Assembly (NCBI GenBank): GCA_050299855.1
Contig: JBNKWQ010000005.1
Span: forward strand, 124,001 to 188,000
Origin: Hahella sp050299855
Lineage (GTDB): Bacteria > Pseudomonadota > Gammaproteobacteria > Pseudomonadales > Oleiphilaceae
DNA: 64,000 nt
Direction of reading: 5' to 3'
Positions 33,564 to 42,451 of the stretch are shown piece by piece (positions within the stretch are counted from its first letter, which is position 1; the number at the start of each line of letters is the position of its first letter). The notes under the pieces were generated by a model. The model was given only the letters and a program-made list of their open reading frames with translations. It was not told the origin of the DNA and did not search any database. The position numbers and the translations under genes are program-made.

Positions 33564-34781
33564 TTAGGAGGAGACCGGCAATTCGATCTGGACCTGGCTG
33601 CCCTGGCCAGGCTCGCTGCTCACCTGAATATCGCCGCCGTGGGCCCGTATGATATCCCGGCATACGGTCATTCCCAGTCCGGTACCAGTGCCCACCGGCT
33701 TGGTAGTAAAAAAAGGGTCAAAAATCCTCGCCAGGGTGTTGGAATTCATTCCGCAACCATTGTCTTCGATGTTGATAATGATTTTGCTGTCGAGTTCGCA
33801 ACACCGCAGCTGGATTGTACCGCTGTCGCGTATTGCCTGGACGGCATTCAACAGGATGGCATAGATGGCCTGGCAGAAGGCGGCTCTGTCGATCAGTATG
33901 GGCGTGGAGTCCTTGTATTCCGTGCTTAGTTGGATCTGTTCACCCAAAAGGGGGTGGACAAGATTGCAGACACTGTCCAACAGCTCTCTCATCAACATCG
34001 GCTGGCGGCTGGTGGCGTCGGTACCGACGAAGCCTTTCAAGTCTTTGACAATACGGGCGACCCTGCCAACGCCCTCCTGGGATTCCTTCATCAGGGTTTG
34101 CAGATCCTCAACGGTATAATTGAGGTCAAATTTTGCATAAACCATGTTGAAATCCTGCCCCTCCGCCAAAGCGGATAATGCCAGGCTGATTTCCCGCAGA
34201 TAGTCTATGCCGCTGCTCATATTGGACTGAATGAAGCCCAGCGGGTTATTGATTTCATGGGCGACTCCCGCTCCCAGTTGGGCCAGAGCACTGAGTTTTT
34301 CAGCTTCGTAGACCTGGCGCTGGCGCAGTTCGATCTGTTTTACCTGATCATCGACCCGTTCTTCCAACTGCGCGGCCAGGGCTCGGAGATTGGCCTCTGA
34401 TTCCTGTAGCTGTTGGTGTTTGACCTGTAGTTCTTCAAAGTCCTGAAGTACCACAGCATGATGTGCCACGGCCGCCAGCCGGTAGCGGGCAGCCTGGCTG
34501 ATTACGGCTTCAACCACGCATGCTGCAGCCTTGGCCTGTTCTGCAGGTGCTTCTGTTTGTAGATAGGCGATAGGACTGATCTGGTAGCGTACCGGGTAGA
34601 CAGTCGACGTGCCGCTGACAGGAGATTCCACGATGCAGGTTTTTTGACCCAGCAGCGTGGTCAGGCGGGTTTGGAGCTGCTCAATAACTTTTGGGATCAG
34701 CAGGTCACTGAGGGCAAAATCGGGATCGAGGTCGGCAACAAACCGGTCATCAGAGTCAGGGTTGGGGTCCAGGTCTGGCAT
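33564..34781 (-). CDS. Soluble sensor histidine kinase
   Basis: A 405-residue kinase with no transmembrane segment. It has an N-terminal region of unknown fold, a long coiled coil (about 115-175), an H-box GVAHEINNPLGFIQSN (phospho-His near 186), an N-box LLNAVQAI, and G-boxes DNGCGM and GTGTGLGM. It lies 19 nt upstream of the receiver-ATPase gene and 21 nt after the MglA-like GTPase, all on the same strand, so it most likely phosphorylates the receiver-ATPase. GGAG sits about 10 nt before the ATG. The signal is unknown but is probably cytoplasmic. Confidence 0.88.
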   Translation of the reverse strand: MPDLDPNPDSDDRFVADLDPDFALSDLLIPKVIEQLQTRLTTLLGQKTCIVESPVSGTSTVYPVRYQISPIAYLQTEAPAEQAKAAACVVEAVISQAARYRLAAVAHHAVVLQDFEELQVKHQQLQESEANLRALAAQLEERVDDQVKQIELRQRQVYEAEKLSALAQLGAGVAHEINNPLGFIQSNMSSGIDYLREISLALSALAEGQDFNMVYAKFDLNYTVEDLQTLMKESQEGVGRVARIVKDLKGFVGTDATSRQPMLMRELLDSVCNLVHPLLGEQIQLSTEYKDSTPILIDRAAFCQAIYAILLNAVQAIRDSGTIQLRCCELDSKIIINIEDNGCGMNSNTLARIFDPFFTTKPVGTGTGLGMTVCRDIIRAHGGDIQVSSEPGQGSQVQIELPVSS

Positions 34782-34802
34782 CGAGCTAACACTCCATGGC
34801 GG

Positions 34803-35453
34803 TTAGCGGCCGAGAAGGCCGGTGACAAAGGTTTCAGAATTCAGGTGATGCGAGCTTTCCAGGGCAAACTCCTGATCCAGCACCGGGTATACCCGCTGCA
34901 ACAGCAACTCCAGAGTTTCCATGACGCCGCTATTCTGCAGGGCACTGCTGAATACCACCGGCCACCAGGTGCTGGGTTGCCAGCGCTCCGCTATCTCCTG
35001 CTCAGACAGGATATTCGTCAGATCCCGTTTATTGAACTGGACCACCAGTGGCAGACGGTCAAAATCGATGCCGACACGGGCGGCATTGGCTGCCAGGTTT
35101 TCAAAGGACTCGAGGTTGGTGAAGCTCTGGTTGGTTTGCGAGTCGGCGATAAAGGCGACACCGTCAGCACGGGACAAAACAGCCTTGCGAGTACTGTCGT
35201 GTTCCACCTGGCCGGGGACGGTGTAGAGCTTGAGCTGAATCAACAAGCCGCTGGGCGCGGCAAAACCCATGGGGAAGAGATCAAAAAACAGGGTTCTGTC
35301 ATTGCGGGTTTCCAGCACCATCATGTCGCCTTTCAGCTCCGGTGCCACTAACTCATACAATGCACTGAGGTTGGTGGTCTTGCCACTTAGCGCTGGTCCG
35401 TAGTAAACCAGCTTGAGTGTCAGCCTGTTAGCCTGTTCATCCAATTCTGCCAT
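34803..35453 (-). CDS. MglA-like small Ras-type GTPase
   Basis: A 216-residue bacterial small GTPase of the MglA/Gliding family. It has G1 YYGPALSGKTTNL (about 19-31), the switch region with TLFFDLFP, G3 VPGQ (TVPGQVEHDSTRK), and G4 FNKRDL. MglA sets cell polarity and controls type IV pili or gliding in Myxococcus and others. No MglB (roadblock) partner gene is adjacent. It is the first gene of a three-gene minus-strand unit with a kinase and a receiver-PilB-type ATPase, consistent with control of a polar motor. The ribosome-binding site is weak. Confidence 0.9.
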   Translation of the reverse strand: MAELDEQANRLTLKLVYYGPALSGKTTNLSALYELVAPELKGDMMVLETRNDRTLFFDLFPMGFAAPSGLLIQLKLYTVPGQVEHDSTRKAVLSRADGVAFIADSQTNQSFTNLESFENLAANAARVGIDFDRLPLVVQFNKRDLTNILSEQEIAERWQPSTWWPVVFSSALQNSGVMETLELLLQRVYPVLDQEFALESSHHLNSETFVTGLLGR

Positions 35454-35692
35454 GAGATCTTTGGTCCTTAGTCATCCTTCCGGGACGCCTTAGTTCAGTA
35501 TAGAAGAGATAGGGCGTTCTGAAAGGGTGGCGCTGTGTCCATTTGTATACAGCGCAACCAATGGCACTTTGAATCGACGAGAACTCGCCCCAATCTGGCG
35601 GCTTTGTTTTCAGAAGCCCTCTTTTCAGACAACCCTCTTCTCAGGCAATTGCGGTCAGGTTGCTATCAGGAGCCCGCAATCAGCGTCCTGGC

Positions 35693-36967
35693 TTACGGAG
35701 CTATCGATGTCAGTGGATTCAGGGTCTCGCTCTCCACTTTTCTGTCCTGTACAAAACGGATAAGGTCTTTTGCGACACGGGCAGGTTGATCGACATGGGG
35801 GACATGTGCCGCTTTGGCATAGATCACTGCCAGCGGCTGGGCACCTGCGGCGGCGAGGCGGATGTAGGCCGGGCGGATAAGGTCATTTGTCAGGTCCTGA
35901 TGGCCGGTCAGTGGTGTGTTGGGCAGAAATGGGTCCTGCGCGCCGAACAACATTAGTATTGGCATTCGCAGCAGGGCCAGACGCTTGGTGAGGCTGGCGG
36001 GGTCTTCCAGGCGGGTTTCCACTCCCATGGCGTAGATATCGCGCACACAGGTGGTGATATAGCGGTTGTATTCGGTCAGATTGCCAACAGAACTCTGGAC
36101 CATTGCCTGAGTAAAAAAAGCGGAGTCCTGATTCATCGATAAAAACAGACCGATGGGGGATTCTTCAAGCGCCCCCGTTTCCGGATTCAGTTTTTTAAAA
36201 TAGTGCCTGGCGCGAATTTCCGCCTCGGGGCGAAACATTTCGGTTTCTAGGTGCCCCAAAGGATTCCAGACTTCGGCCCAGGCCTGCTGGCTGGCCGCCA
36301 GTGAGGGATCAAACAGTTTTACCGGTGCTTCTGACGAGGTGAAGACCTCCGTTGGATATTCCTCCAATCCATAAGGTGACTCCAGAACCAGACTGGTCAC
36401 GCTGGCAGGGTAGTCCAGTGCATAGCCAATAGCCCATTGTCCTCCCAGGCTGTGCCCGAACAGGTGAAACCGCTGAATCTGCAGGTACTGCAACAGTTGG
36501 TGAACAACTTCCCGGGTGCTCTGCAGGCTGCGCTCGAGAGGCCGGTCCAAATTACCCGGGAGTGATTTCCCGTAATTGGGCAAATCCACTGCAATCACCC
36601 GCATTCCCTGTGCCGCCAGCGCTGCTGTCAGCTGGCTGAAGTACCCCATGTTGGCACAACGGCCGTGGACCAGCAGAATCGTGTCTGCCTTTGAGGCGTT
36701 TCCTTCGCCCCAGTAAACATCCTGATAGGCCAGTTCCCACATTGTCCCCTGTGCATCCTTGAATGTGGAAAGGTGTGGTCTATAGGCATACCTAACGCTT
36801 TTTTTCCAGAAGCTGGTAGTCGACTTTACCGCTAAAACCTGGGGGATATGTTCCCCTTCAGGTGGTTTCAGTTTATGACTACACCCGCTCAGGACCAGCA
36901 TTAGAGCCAGCCAGGTAAGAGGTTGCAGCAGTATTCGTCCTCGCCGGACGGCACTATCCATTTTCAT
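35693..36967 (-). CDS. Lipoprotein alpha/beta hydrolase at the end of the T3SS operon
   Basis: A 424-residue lipoprotein with lipobox LVLSGC (Cys29). The alpha/beta-hydrolase fold has LLVHGRCANMG (oxyanion region), nucleophile elbow GHSLGG (Ser near 173), a possible acid in FGAQDPFLP, and a late His in AAHVPHVDQP. The substrate is unknown; lipase or esterase is most likely. It begins 9 nt after the sctP stop, and its AAGGAG ribosome-binding site overlaps that stop, so it is the last gene of the sctV-to-sctP operon. That placement suggests it serves the secretion system, for example at the outer membrane, but this is inference. Confidence 0.85.
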   Translation of the reverse strand: MKMDSAVRRGRILLQPLTWLALMLVLSGCSHKLKPPEGEHIPQVLAVKSTTSFWKKSVRYAYRPHLSTFKDAQGTMWELAYQDVYWGEGNASKADTILLVHGRCANMGYFSQLTAALAAQGMRVIAVDLPNYGKSLPGNLDRPLERSLQSTREVVHQLLQYLQIQRFHLFGHSLGGQWAIGYALDYPASVTSLVLESPYGLEEYPTEVFTSSEAPVKLFDPSLAASQQAWAEVWNPLGHLETEMFRPEAEIRARHYFKKLNPETGALEESPIGLFLSMNQDSAFFTQAMVQSSVGNLTEYNRYITTCVRDIYAMGVETRLEDPASLTKRLALLRMPILMLFGAQDPFLPNTPLTGHQDLTNDLIRPAYIRLAAAGAQPLAVIYAKAAHVPHVDQPARVAKDLIRFVQDRKVESETLNPLTSIAP

Positions 36968-36976
36968 GCTTTCTCC

Positions 36977-37741
36977 TTACAGTGCCAGAACTTCAATATC
37001 GAGGATATCCAGGTCTCCCAGGCGACGATCCCTGAAACGGGTTTGAAGCTGGGGCAGGGCTTTTTGCAGGATGTCTTTGATTTCATGGCTTTGGCAACTG
37101 GCCACCAATTGCCAGCTACCCTGACCTACCATTTGCAGCCGAAGCGAGGTTCCCGGTATGAGATGTTCCTGCAACTGGATTTGTACCGTTTCGGTAGGTT
37201 GCCAGGCGGATTGTTTGGCGTTGATCAAAAGTCTTTGCACCTGTCCCTGGATCAAGTCATCGATACTGTCCAGTTGAATATCTGTAGCCAGTCGAACATC
37301 AGGAGATTGTCCGGAATTGACCATGGGTTGGGCTACTGGTGGTTTTTGACTGCTGTCAGGCAAGCTCAGGTGCAGGTAATGCCCGTTGTCCTTACCTGAA
37401 TTGTGTCTATCGTCAGGAAGTATTTCGCGGTGTAACCGGTCTCCAGGTTCGTTGTCGAACTCATCTACCGAATCTTCTGGGGGGCGGCCCTCCTGGTTCT
37501 TGGAGGCCTTATTGCGTTCAGATTTGGCGCTTTCTGAGGCGTCATCCTCCTTGAGTCCGCCGGAGGTTTCCCGGTGGCGTTTGCCCATACCCTGGATTAG
37601 GGATTCAAAACGCTGACGTTGATCTTGGTGATCAGCTTCGGAGGTGTTACCTGGGTTTCGCGTCAGGGCCTGATGAATATCTGTTCCCTGTCTGGATAAC
37701 CGATTGGCGGCTTCTGATGCACTAATTAAACGATATTCCAT
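36977..37741 (-). CDS. sctP: T3SS needle-length/substrate-switch protein SctP
   Basis: A 254-residue protein with a long, hydrophilic, probably unfolded N-terminal part (rich in Asp, Glu, Lys, Gln; about 1-130). It has a compact C-terminal domain (about 155-250) of the YscP/HpaP/HrpP T3S4 kind: QIQLQEHLIPGTSLRLQM and a final RRLGDLDILDIEVL. Proteins of this kind measure needle length and switch export through SctU. The assignment rests on this layout and on position directly after sctN and sctO. It is short for the YscP ruler and closer to HrpP/HpaP. Confidence 0.75.
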   Translation of the reverse strand: MEYRLISASEAANRLSRQGTDIHQALTRNPGNTSEADHQDQRQRFESLIQGMGKRHRETSGGLKEDDASESAKSERNKASKNQEGRPPEDSVDEFDNEPGDRLHREILPDDRHNSGKDNGHYLHLSLPDSSQKPPVAQPMVNSGQSPDVRLATDIQLDSIDDLIQGQVQRLLINAKQSAWQPTETVQIQLQEHLIPGTSLRLQMVGQGSWQLVASCQSHEIKDILQKALPQLQTRFRDRRLGDLDILDIEVLAL

Positions 37742-37805
37742 ATGACTGCCGATTTAATTTCCAACTGATACATTCGATTTGATTTTCATAGGACACGGAT
37801 CTGTC

Positions 37806-37846
37806 GAACTACTGAACTACCTTCTTGAGAACTACTGAACTACCTT
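37806..37846. repeat. Direct repeat, 23-nt period, between sctO and sctP
   Basis: GAACTACTGAACTACCTT occurs at 37806-37823 and again at 37829-37846. Each copy is itself made of an 11-nt near-duplication (GAACTACT, GAACTACC). It lies in the 245-nt gap between sctO and sctP, which has no gene. Confidence 0.75.
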
Positions 37847-37934
37847 GCTATTCAGATACTTTCTCAGTATCGCTACCCCTACCTTTCAGGTAGCTACCAG
37901 GGCATTCCTGACAGATTCCCTGTCCGGCTATTAA

Positions 37935-38000
37935 TACTGTCTTGGTGCTTATACTGTCCTGTTGCTTACACTTACTGTCCTGTTGCCTACACTGTCCTGC
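37935..38000. repeat. Tandem repeats overlapping the end of sctO
   Basis: Three to four units of 17-21 nt built on TACTGTCCTGTTGCTTACA. The last unit overlaps the sctO stop codon at 37987, so the present C-terminus of SctO may have been formed by the duplication. Confidence 0.65.
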
Positions 38001-38493
38001 GCCGACAATAGCGTTCTTCCACTAGCCCCTCTGCCCGACGGGTCTGGCTTCGCTGTTGTTGTCGGCGCAGCTTGGTGATCATTGATTCAAGCTGGTCGCG
38101 GCGGGACCTTTGGCGCTGCAACTTCAGGCGCAGCTCTCGCAGGCTCTCGGCAATCGTCTCCAGGGCACGCCTGGCCTCATCCACTACTTGCCGCTGCAAT
38201 TGAACCTGCGCGTTTACCGTTTCGATATAGGCGGAGCGTTTTTGAGCCAGGTGGGAATCGGGTAACTCCTCTGTTGAGAGCCCCCACTGCTCCAACAGAA
38301 GACTGCGATCTTGCAGCCTTTCCCTCAGGGTCTGCATGGCCTGGTCCAATTGCAGTCGCCTGTCCGCTTGCTGGCTCTGTAACTCGGCCAACTGAATCTC
38401 CAACTGTCGCAGGCGCTGCAAACAGAGAGTCAGCAAGCGCCCGAATTTGACAATCATCAAGCGCTCATCACCGGCAAAAATTAGTTCTGACAT
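37987..38493 (-). CDS. sctO: T3SS stalk protein SctO
   Basis: A 168-residue, almost entirely helical coiled-coil protein rich in Gln, Arg, Leu and Glu (RLRQLEIQLAELQSQQADRRLQL, here noted by its heptads). It is of the YscO/HrpO/FliJ kind. SctO is the central stalk that links the ATPase ring to SctV. The position directly downstream of sctN and the typical length support the call. GAGGGAGACCAGG precedes the ATG. The basic C-terminus (RYCRRRTV) overlaps a repeat tract. Confidence 0.8.
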   Translation of the reverse strand: MSELIFAGDERLMIVKFGRLLTLCLQRLRQLEIQLAELQSQQADRRLQLDQAMQTLRERLQDRSLLLEQWGLSTEELPDSHLAQKRSAYIETVNAQVQLQRQVVDEARRALETIAESLRELRLKLQRQRSRRDQLESMITKLRRQQQRSQTRRAEGLVEERYCRRRTV

Positions 38494-38536
38494 CCTGGTC
38501 TCCCTCGTTCGATATCCTGGCTAATCTCTCATTGCT

Positions 38537-39871
38537 TCAGGAAGCTATTTCCTGCATCCGGGTTCGAGTTTCCTCAAAAGCGACACAATCATGGGCAGAT
38601 TGTTGTAACAGCTCCCGGATGGTGTCCTTTCTGGCAATAGCTTCATCGGCTTCAGTATCGGTCCCGGGCTTGTATTCGCCCAATTGAATCAGCCATTCGA
38701 CTTCCTGGTATTTGGCCAGCAGTTTCCTGATCTGTCTGGCCTGTTGCTGATGTTCGTGTTGAGTCACCTTTTCGAACACCCGGCTGGCACTTCGCATGAT
38801 GTCAATTGCCGGGTAGTGAGCTGCTGCCGCCAGTTTGCGGGAAAGAATAATGTGGCCATCCAGCAATGAACGAACCTCTTCTGCAATAGGGTCTTCGCCT
38901 TCCTGTTCGTCTTCCTGCAATACCGTATAAAACGCGGTGATGTAACCTTTGTCGTTATTGCCGGCGCGTTCAAACAAACGTGGCAGCATGGAGAACACTG
39001 AAGGAGGAAAGCCTCTTCTCACCGGAGGTTCCCCCAGCGCCAGCCCGACATCGCGCAAAGCCCTGGCATAGCGGGTCACCGAGTCCATCATCAGCATGAC
39101 CCGCAGGCCCTGGTCACGAAAATATTCCGCCAGCGCCATCCCCACACAGGCCGCCCGGGCTCGTTCCAGAGCCGGCCGGTCAGACGTGGCCACCACCACG
39201 ACGGAACGTTTCAGGCCGGACTCTCCTAGGCTGTCCTCCATAAACTCCCTGACTTCCCTGCCACGTTCACCCACCAGCACAATGACATTAATATCGGATG
39301 CAGCGCCTCGAGCCAGCATGCCCAGCAACGTACTTTTGCCACCCCCGGCGACAGCGAAGATTCCCACGCGCTGGCCGAGACCGGTGGTCAACAGGCTGTC
39401 GAGAGCCTTCACTCCCGTGATCAGGGGTTGGTTAACTGATAGCCTCTGTAACGGGTCCGGTGATTCCTGGTAGACAGGCACCCGCTGGCGCCACTCCAGT
39501 TCGGCCTTGCCATCGATAGGTCTGCCGTAGGCATCCACCACCCGACCCAACATGCGTTCGTCCACACCCACCCAATTACCCTGGTTGGAAAGATGAACCT
39601 CCATGCGTGTGGACACACCTTCCAATTCTCCCATGGGGGCGAGCAGCAGGAAGTGACCCTGCACTCCCACCACTTCAGCTTTCAGAGTGTGGTTATGGTC
39701 CGGATCAACGAGATCGCAGATTTCGCCGATACGTGCCTCGATGCCCGTGGCTTTTAACAAGGTGCCGTAAGCCTCGGCCACCTTACCGACACGATGCACA
39801 AGTTTGGTACTGCGTACACTGTTCAGTAATTGCAAATGGCTATCCCTGGAATCCATATTAATCACCTTCAA
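38537..39871 (-). CDS. sctN: T3SS ATPase SctN
   Basis: A 444-residue hexameric ATPase of the FliI/HrcN/YscN family that unfolds and releases substrates at the base of the injectisome. Walker A is AVAGGGKSTLLG (near 170), and VGERGREVREF follows. Walker B is VMLMMDSVTRYA, and the GFPPSVFSMLPRLFERAG segment is diagnostic. Length is standard. The start at 39871 overlaps the sctL stop by 4 nt (ATGA); a second ATG five codons in is possible. Catalytic residues appear intact. Confidence 0.96.
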   Translation of the reverse strand: MKVINMDSRDSHLQLLNSVRSTKLVHRVGKVAEAYGTLLKATGIEARIGEICDLVDPDHNHTLKAEVVGVQGHFLLLAPMGELEGVSTRMEVHLSNQGNWVGVDERMLGRVVDAYGRPIDGKAELEWRQRVPVYQESPDPLQRLSVNQPLITGVKALDSLLTTGLGQRVGIFAVAGGGKSTLLGMLARGAASDINVIVLVGERGREVREFMEDSLGESGLKRSVVVVATSDRPALERARAACVGMALAEYFRDQGLRVMLMMDSVTRYARALRDVGLALGEPPVRRGFPPSVFSMLPRLFERAGNNDKGYITAFYTVLQEDEQEGEDPIAEEVRSLLDGHIILSRKLAAAAHYPAIDIMRSASRVFEKVTQHEHQQQARQIRKLLAKYQEVEWLIQLGEYKPGTDTEADEAIARKDTIRELLQQSAHDCVAFEETRTRMQEIAS

Positions 39872-40485
39872 CGGGTAGAAGCCGAAGTGTCATCACCGGC
39901 CTGCTGTAAACTATCCAGAACCTTAAGCGGATCTACCGACAACACTCCCAATTCCGATTCAACCCGACAGCTCAACAGATCCAGGTCTGGATCTTCCGCC
40001 ACTTCCAGCCGACTAATATCCGGATGTTCAAGCCGCCACTGCTTTAACCATGTCTCGGTGATTGATCTCTGGGCCGGATTTACGTAGACCTGGAGTTGAC
40101 GCTCTCCCTGGAGTTCGGAAAAAGCTTCGCGCAGCATGGACAACAGTAATTCTTCTGCGGACAGCTTCGGCAACATTCTCTGCACAATGGCCACGGCCAG
40201 CGTCAAAATATGCTTCTCTTGATTGTCCTGAAATCGGCGGGTGTCTGCAGTGGCCGTCAGCATGCTTTCAAGCAATTCCTGTTGTGCCTGCCTCAGGCCT
40301 GACTGATAGCCCTCGGTGTAGGCCTGGGTTTGCAAATCTGTGGCGTTTTCCAGGGCCTGGTCATGGATCTCCCGGGCTTTGGTGAGTAGGTCACAACTTT
40401 GCAGATATTGATCGGCAGCGTCTGCCGGTATTCTCCGGGAGGTAGTAGTGAGCTGCCATTGCTTCGTTGCGGCGAGCCTGATCAT
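39868..40485 (-). CDS. sctL: T3SS ATPase stator SctL
   Basis: A 205-residue protein of the YscL/HrpE/FliH stator family. It has an N-terminal segment followed by a long helix (LLTKAREIHDQALENATDLQTQAYTEGYQSGL, seen as the A-x(3)-G-type helix), then a C-terminal globular part with QVYVNPAQRSITETWLKQW. The conserved late elements DLDLLSCRVESELGVLSVDP match the family's xCxxExxxGxxDxS region. It dimerises and anchors SctN to the cytoplasmic sorting platform with SctQ and SctK. It is coupled by 4-nt overlaps to both sctK and sctN. Confidence 0.9.
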   Translation of the reverse strand: MIRLAATKQWQLTTTSRRIPADAADQYLQSCDLLTKAREIHDQALENATDLQTQAYTEGYQSGLRQAQQELLESMLTATADTRRFQDNQEKHILTLAVAIVQRMLPKLSAEELLLSMLREAFSELQGERQLQVYVNPAQRSITETWLKQWRLEHPDISRLEVAEDPDLDLLSCRVESELGVLSVDPLKVLDSLQQAGDDTSASTR

Positions 40486-41279
40486 GAAGGTAGTTCCTCC
40501 CTGTGGCCCTGTTCAATACTTTCTTCTGCTATCCAAGCAGACAGGACTGCAACCATTTCTCCTGTTTTAAGCTGGACGACATAGTTGGGATCAAAATACC
40601 TGGGTGGAATTAACAGGCGGGCGCGGTCGGCGACCACCGGCATGTACTGTTGCAGGAAACACCAAAGCTCCTGTAGTCCCAGGTAAACCAAGTTCCGCTC
40701 CAGCATTGGATAGGTGATGGCTGCGCTTTCTACCTTTGCTGGGCTTGCAGTTGCACTGCCAGCATGGCCTGCCACGTTGAATTTCGAGGTTGCGTTAAGC
40801 AGGGCAGAGGTTGATTGTCGGCATAGTTCAGCGGCATTAAGGCCGCGACGACGAGACAATATCTGGGCATAGGTTTCATCCCCTAGTAGATTCCGCCAGA
40901 ACAGCACCGCCTGCCTTTGAATTTGCTCCCGTATGGCAGGGGCCATCACACTTGCCCCGATAATTAGTAGTTGCGGCTCTAGTGCTTTAATCGGTCTGCT
41001 AAGCCAATTGATCATTGCTGCCCCGCGGATTCCTATCGCCAGAATCGGCTCAGCATCAATGGGGCGTTGAAACGGCCTCTGGGTTTTTAGCATCTGCGCG
41101 AGATATTGTCGGCCACGCCATTGCTGTCGGGCAATGGCCACCAATTCAGGCGGCAATGGCGTCGGGCCATCGTTAGTGTCAGTCCGGCGAAACCAGTCGC
41201 TGTCTGCTTCGCAGAGCGCTCTATTAACCAAAAGGTTACTTTGTTCACTAATACTTGTCGTTGAGTGTTCTGTCGTCAT
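40482..41279 (-). CDS. sctK: T3SS sorting-platform protein SctK
   Basis: A 265-residue helical protein placed between sctJ and sctL, where ysc-type and hrp-type systems encode SctK (YscK/HrpD). SctK proteins diverge strongly, so the call rests mainly on synteny, length and a helix-rich Leu/Gln/Arg composition (QQWRGRQYLAQML, LLGDETYAQILSRRRGLNAAEL). SctK links the SctQ pods to the cytoplasmic side of SctD. It overlaps sctJ upstream and sctL downstream by 4 nt each. Confidence 0.75.
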   Translation of the reverse strand: MTTEHSTTSISEQSNLLVNRALCEADSDWFRRTDTNDGPTPLPPELVAIARQQWRGRQYLAQMLKTQRPFQRPIDAEPILAIGIRGAAMINWLSRPIKALEPQLLIIGASVMAPAIREQIQRQAVLFWRNLLGDETYAQILSRRRGLNAAELCRQSTSALLNATSKFNVAGHAGSATASPAKVESAAITYPMLERNLVYLGLQELWCFLQQYMPVVADRARLLIPPRYFDPNYVVQLKTGEMVAVLSAWIAEESIEQGHREELPS

Positions 41280-41929
41280 GCCGGGTTATCCGAGCGTTGT
41301 GCGGTCAATGGCAAATCTGCGGTGGCCGAAACGCCGGATGCACGCCGGGTGAAAAACTTCACGGTGACCCGGTTAACGTCATCCAGACCCTCCACGCCAT
41401 CGGTGATGATGGCTTTGATATCCGTCTCATGGATGCTTAAATCCACCGAAGGTTGCTGGATAATAACCACGGAAACGGACGCCGAGGGTTTGTGCTCATC
41501 CAGCAGTCCCTGTTCCGGTAAGGCCACATGCACGCGAGCGGACACGACACCGTCTATTTCCATCAGAGTGGCGGAAAGCTCCTGTGATAGGGCATAGAGA
41601 TATCGTGCCCTTTCTTCCAGAGGCGAGGAAACAAACCCTTCCTTGCGAAAAATGTCACCCATGGAAAGGTTGTTGAAACGGGGAAGACCCCGTTCACGCA
41701 AGACGGCCATCGCCTCTGGTAATTGCTCACGGGACACGGTAATCGCCCAATCCTCACCGTTTTCCGCCCTGACTTTGGACGCTTCCACACTGGCCTGCAA
41801 TAAAGCGGCTTCAACTTCGTTGGCCTGTTGTTCAGTCAGGTTGCTGTAAAGCGGTGACTGATTACATCCCGCCAGCAGGAGAAAGCCGCCCAGCAACAAG
41901 GCCCGGGCTTTCCTTCTATGAACATCCAT
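41276..41929 (-). CDS. sctJ: T3SS inner-ring lipoprotein SctJ
   Basis: An inner-membrane-ring lipoprotein of the YscJ/HrcJ/FliF-N family. I place the start at 41929 (217 aa), 17 nt after the sctI stop, with AGGAGATGGGGA upstream; that start gives a clean signal with lipobox LLLAGC. The core contains YSNLTEQQANEVEAALL, SREQLPEAMAVLRERGLPR and RARYLYALSQELSATLMEIDGVVSARVHVALPE, present here as the family's typical order. No C-terminal transmembrane helix is evident; the protein ends QRSDNPA shortly after the second ring domain. Confidence 0.95.
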   Translation of the reverse strand: MDVHRRKARALLLGGFLLLAGCNQSPLYSNLTEQQANEVEAALLQASVEASKVRAENGEDWAITVSREQLPEAMAVLRERGLPRFNNLSMGDIFRKEGFVSSPLEERARYLYALSQELSATLMEIDGVVSARVHVALPEQGLLDEHKPSASVSVVIIQQPSVDLSIHETDIKAIITDGVEGLDDVNRVTVKFFTRRASGVSATADLPLTAQRSDNPA

Positions 41930-41945
41930 GCAAAATCCCCATCTC

Positions 41946-42335
41946 CTACGACTGCTGCCGAAACAGCTGTTGCACACCTTCCGAAGTGCGATTGGCGATG
42001 TTGGCAGTCAGCTCACTTTGAAATAAAAAGTGGTGTGCCTTCATGGTCAGAGAGATCATCTCTCCGGGAGTCATCTGATTGGTATTCGCCAAAATGCTTT
42101 TGGCGTCGCCACCGATAGACTCAATCCCGCCATTCAGCGAATCCAACATCTGCACCGCAGCCTTGAATCCCCCGCTCTGGCTTTGTTCAACGGCCGCAAC
42201 CTGTGGCGCAGCCTGCTCAAATCCGGCTTCAAAATTGGCCACATCAAAGACCTGAGCCTGTTGCGCTACTCCGGTAGCGCCGCTGGCGTCCACCGGGAGC
42301 AGATCGAATACCTGTGTGGAAACTGCATCGACCAT
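41946..42335 (-). CDS. sctI: T3SS inner-rod protein SctI
   Basis: A 129-residue protein whose C-terminal third carries the inner-rod signature: MTPGEMISLTMKAHHF, then ELTANIANRTSEGVQQLFRQQ, matching the YscI/PrgJ/HrpB2 helix that packs in the rod and ends with a Gln-rich tip. The first 80 residues are variable and Ala/Gln-rich. It is located between sctF and sctJ, the classic order. The product is itself a substrate of the export gate. Confidence comes from the C-terminal motif plus synteny. Confidence 0.88.
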   Translation of the reverse strand: MVDAVSTQVFDLLPVDASGATGVAQQAQVFDVANFEAGFEQAAPQVAAVEQSQSGGFKAAVQMLDSLNGGIESIGGDAKSILANTNQMTPGEMISLTMKAHHFLFQSELTANIANRTSEGVQQLFRQQS

Positions 42336-42451
42336 AGTCGTTCTCCATTTGTTATCTCGTGAGCCTTCGCCGTATTACAAACCTCGGCTATGCAACAAGC
42401 CGGCTAACAATCGGCGCTGATTTCTCAGGCGTTACCGAGCCGATAGCTGCC

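Noticed and set aside
37800..38000. CRISPR-like array
   Set aside because: Repeats are short, adjacent, without spacers of constant size, and there are no cas genes; plain tandem duplications explain them.
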